From positions 1 to 6,764 of the forward strand of contig JAPWUZ010000146.1 in NCBI GenBank assembly GCA_028275265.1: 6,764 nucleotides of DNA. Direction: 5' to 3'. This DNA comes from Armatimonadota bacterium. Lineage in GTDB: Bacteria; Armatimonadota; HRBIN16. Numbering within the stretch: the stretch's first letter is position 1; each line of letters begins with the position of its first letter. Positions 6,643 through 6,764 of this stretch are shown one piece after another. A program made the position numbers and the translations under genes. The notes below the pieces were generated by a model. That model made no database searches. It worked only from the letters and a program-made list of their open reading frames with translations, and was not told the origin of the DNA.

Positions 6643-6764
6643 ATGCCCATAGAAACCTTCACACTGCCTAATAGACTTCGTATCGTCTGCGAAACAATGC
6701 CCTCCGCACGCTCGGTGGCGGTGGGGGTATACATCGGCACCGGCTCTCGCGATGAACGCTCTTC
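6643..6764 (+). CDS. M16 family zinc peptidase, N-terminal fragment (cut by window end)
   Basis: Only the first 40 codons are present. RLRIVCETMPSARSVAVG and the following YIGTGSRDE match the start of M16 (insulinase/processing-peptidase) proteins of the Bacillus MlpA/YmxG kind. In that family these first strands come just before the HxxEH zinc site, here beyond the window. The position right after pnp is also as in Bacillus and relatives. The ATG at 6643 starts the protein where the family starts. AGAGG at 6626-6630, 12 bases upstream, is the only purine-rich ribosome site and lies in the flank of the inverted repeat. With 75 bases between it and pnp and no new promoter seen, it is probably part of the rpsO-pnp transcript, subject to the hairpin between them. 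The family call is strong despite the short length; the cellular substrate is not known. Confidence 0.85.
   Translation, partial: MPIETFTLPNRLRIVCETMPSARSVAVGVYIGTGSRDERS

Overview
The window is a GC-rich bacterial chromosome segment with no rRNA, tRNA, insertion sequence, phage or CRISPR signal. It joins a block of carbohydrate-degrading genes (1-3750) to a conserved housekeeping block (3841-6764): rpsO, pnp and the start of an M16 peptidase gene. The order rpsO-pnp is widespread in bacteria, and an M16 peptidase just after pnp recalls the Bacillus pnp/mlpA (ymxG) neighbourhood. The proteins look like those of Armatimonadota or another environmental, possibly thermophilic, lineage. That placement is an impression from gene content and cannot be proven from the window.

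Left part, plus strand: two glycoside-hydrolase-like TIM-barrel proteins are joined by an ATGA overlap (1388-1391). The first is cut by the window edge. It has a plausible acid/base Glu but an Asp where the nucleophile Glu is expected. The second keeps both candidate catalytic Glu residues (GNE and TE). The second gene meets a GH4-type NAD-dependent glycosidase gene on the minus strand tail to tail, and the two stop codons share the palindrome TTAA (2407-2410). These three genes plausibly serve breakdown of plant-type or exopolysaccharide oligomers, but no transporter or regulator is in view.

Centre: a 260-base divergent intergenic region (3751-4010) carries a near-consensus sigma-A promoter (TTGACT, 17 bases, TAAACT). 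From the predicted transcription start, about 100 nt can fold into one closed structure: a 9-bp outer stem and a long inner hairpin capped by a UCCG tetraloop of the UNCG type. It sits directly before rpsO. A 5' UTR autoregulatory site for S15 is the natural guess, although I do not recognise it as a described S15 leader class. This is the most interesting element of the window.

Right part, plus strand: rpsO (30S protein S15), pnp (polynucleotide phosphorylase, 741 aa from the ATG at 4342) and, after a 75-base gap holding a perfect 11-bp inverted repeat, the first 40 codons of an M16 zinc peptidase. The inverted repeat resembles a dispersed palindromic repeat family more than a classical terminator. 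Apart from the rpsO leader, I see no convincing previously undescribed system here.
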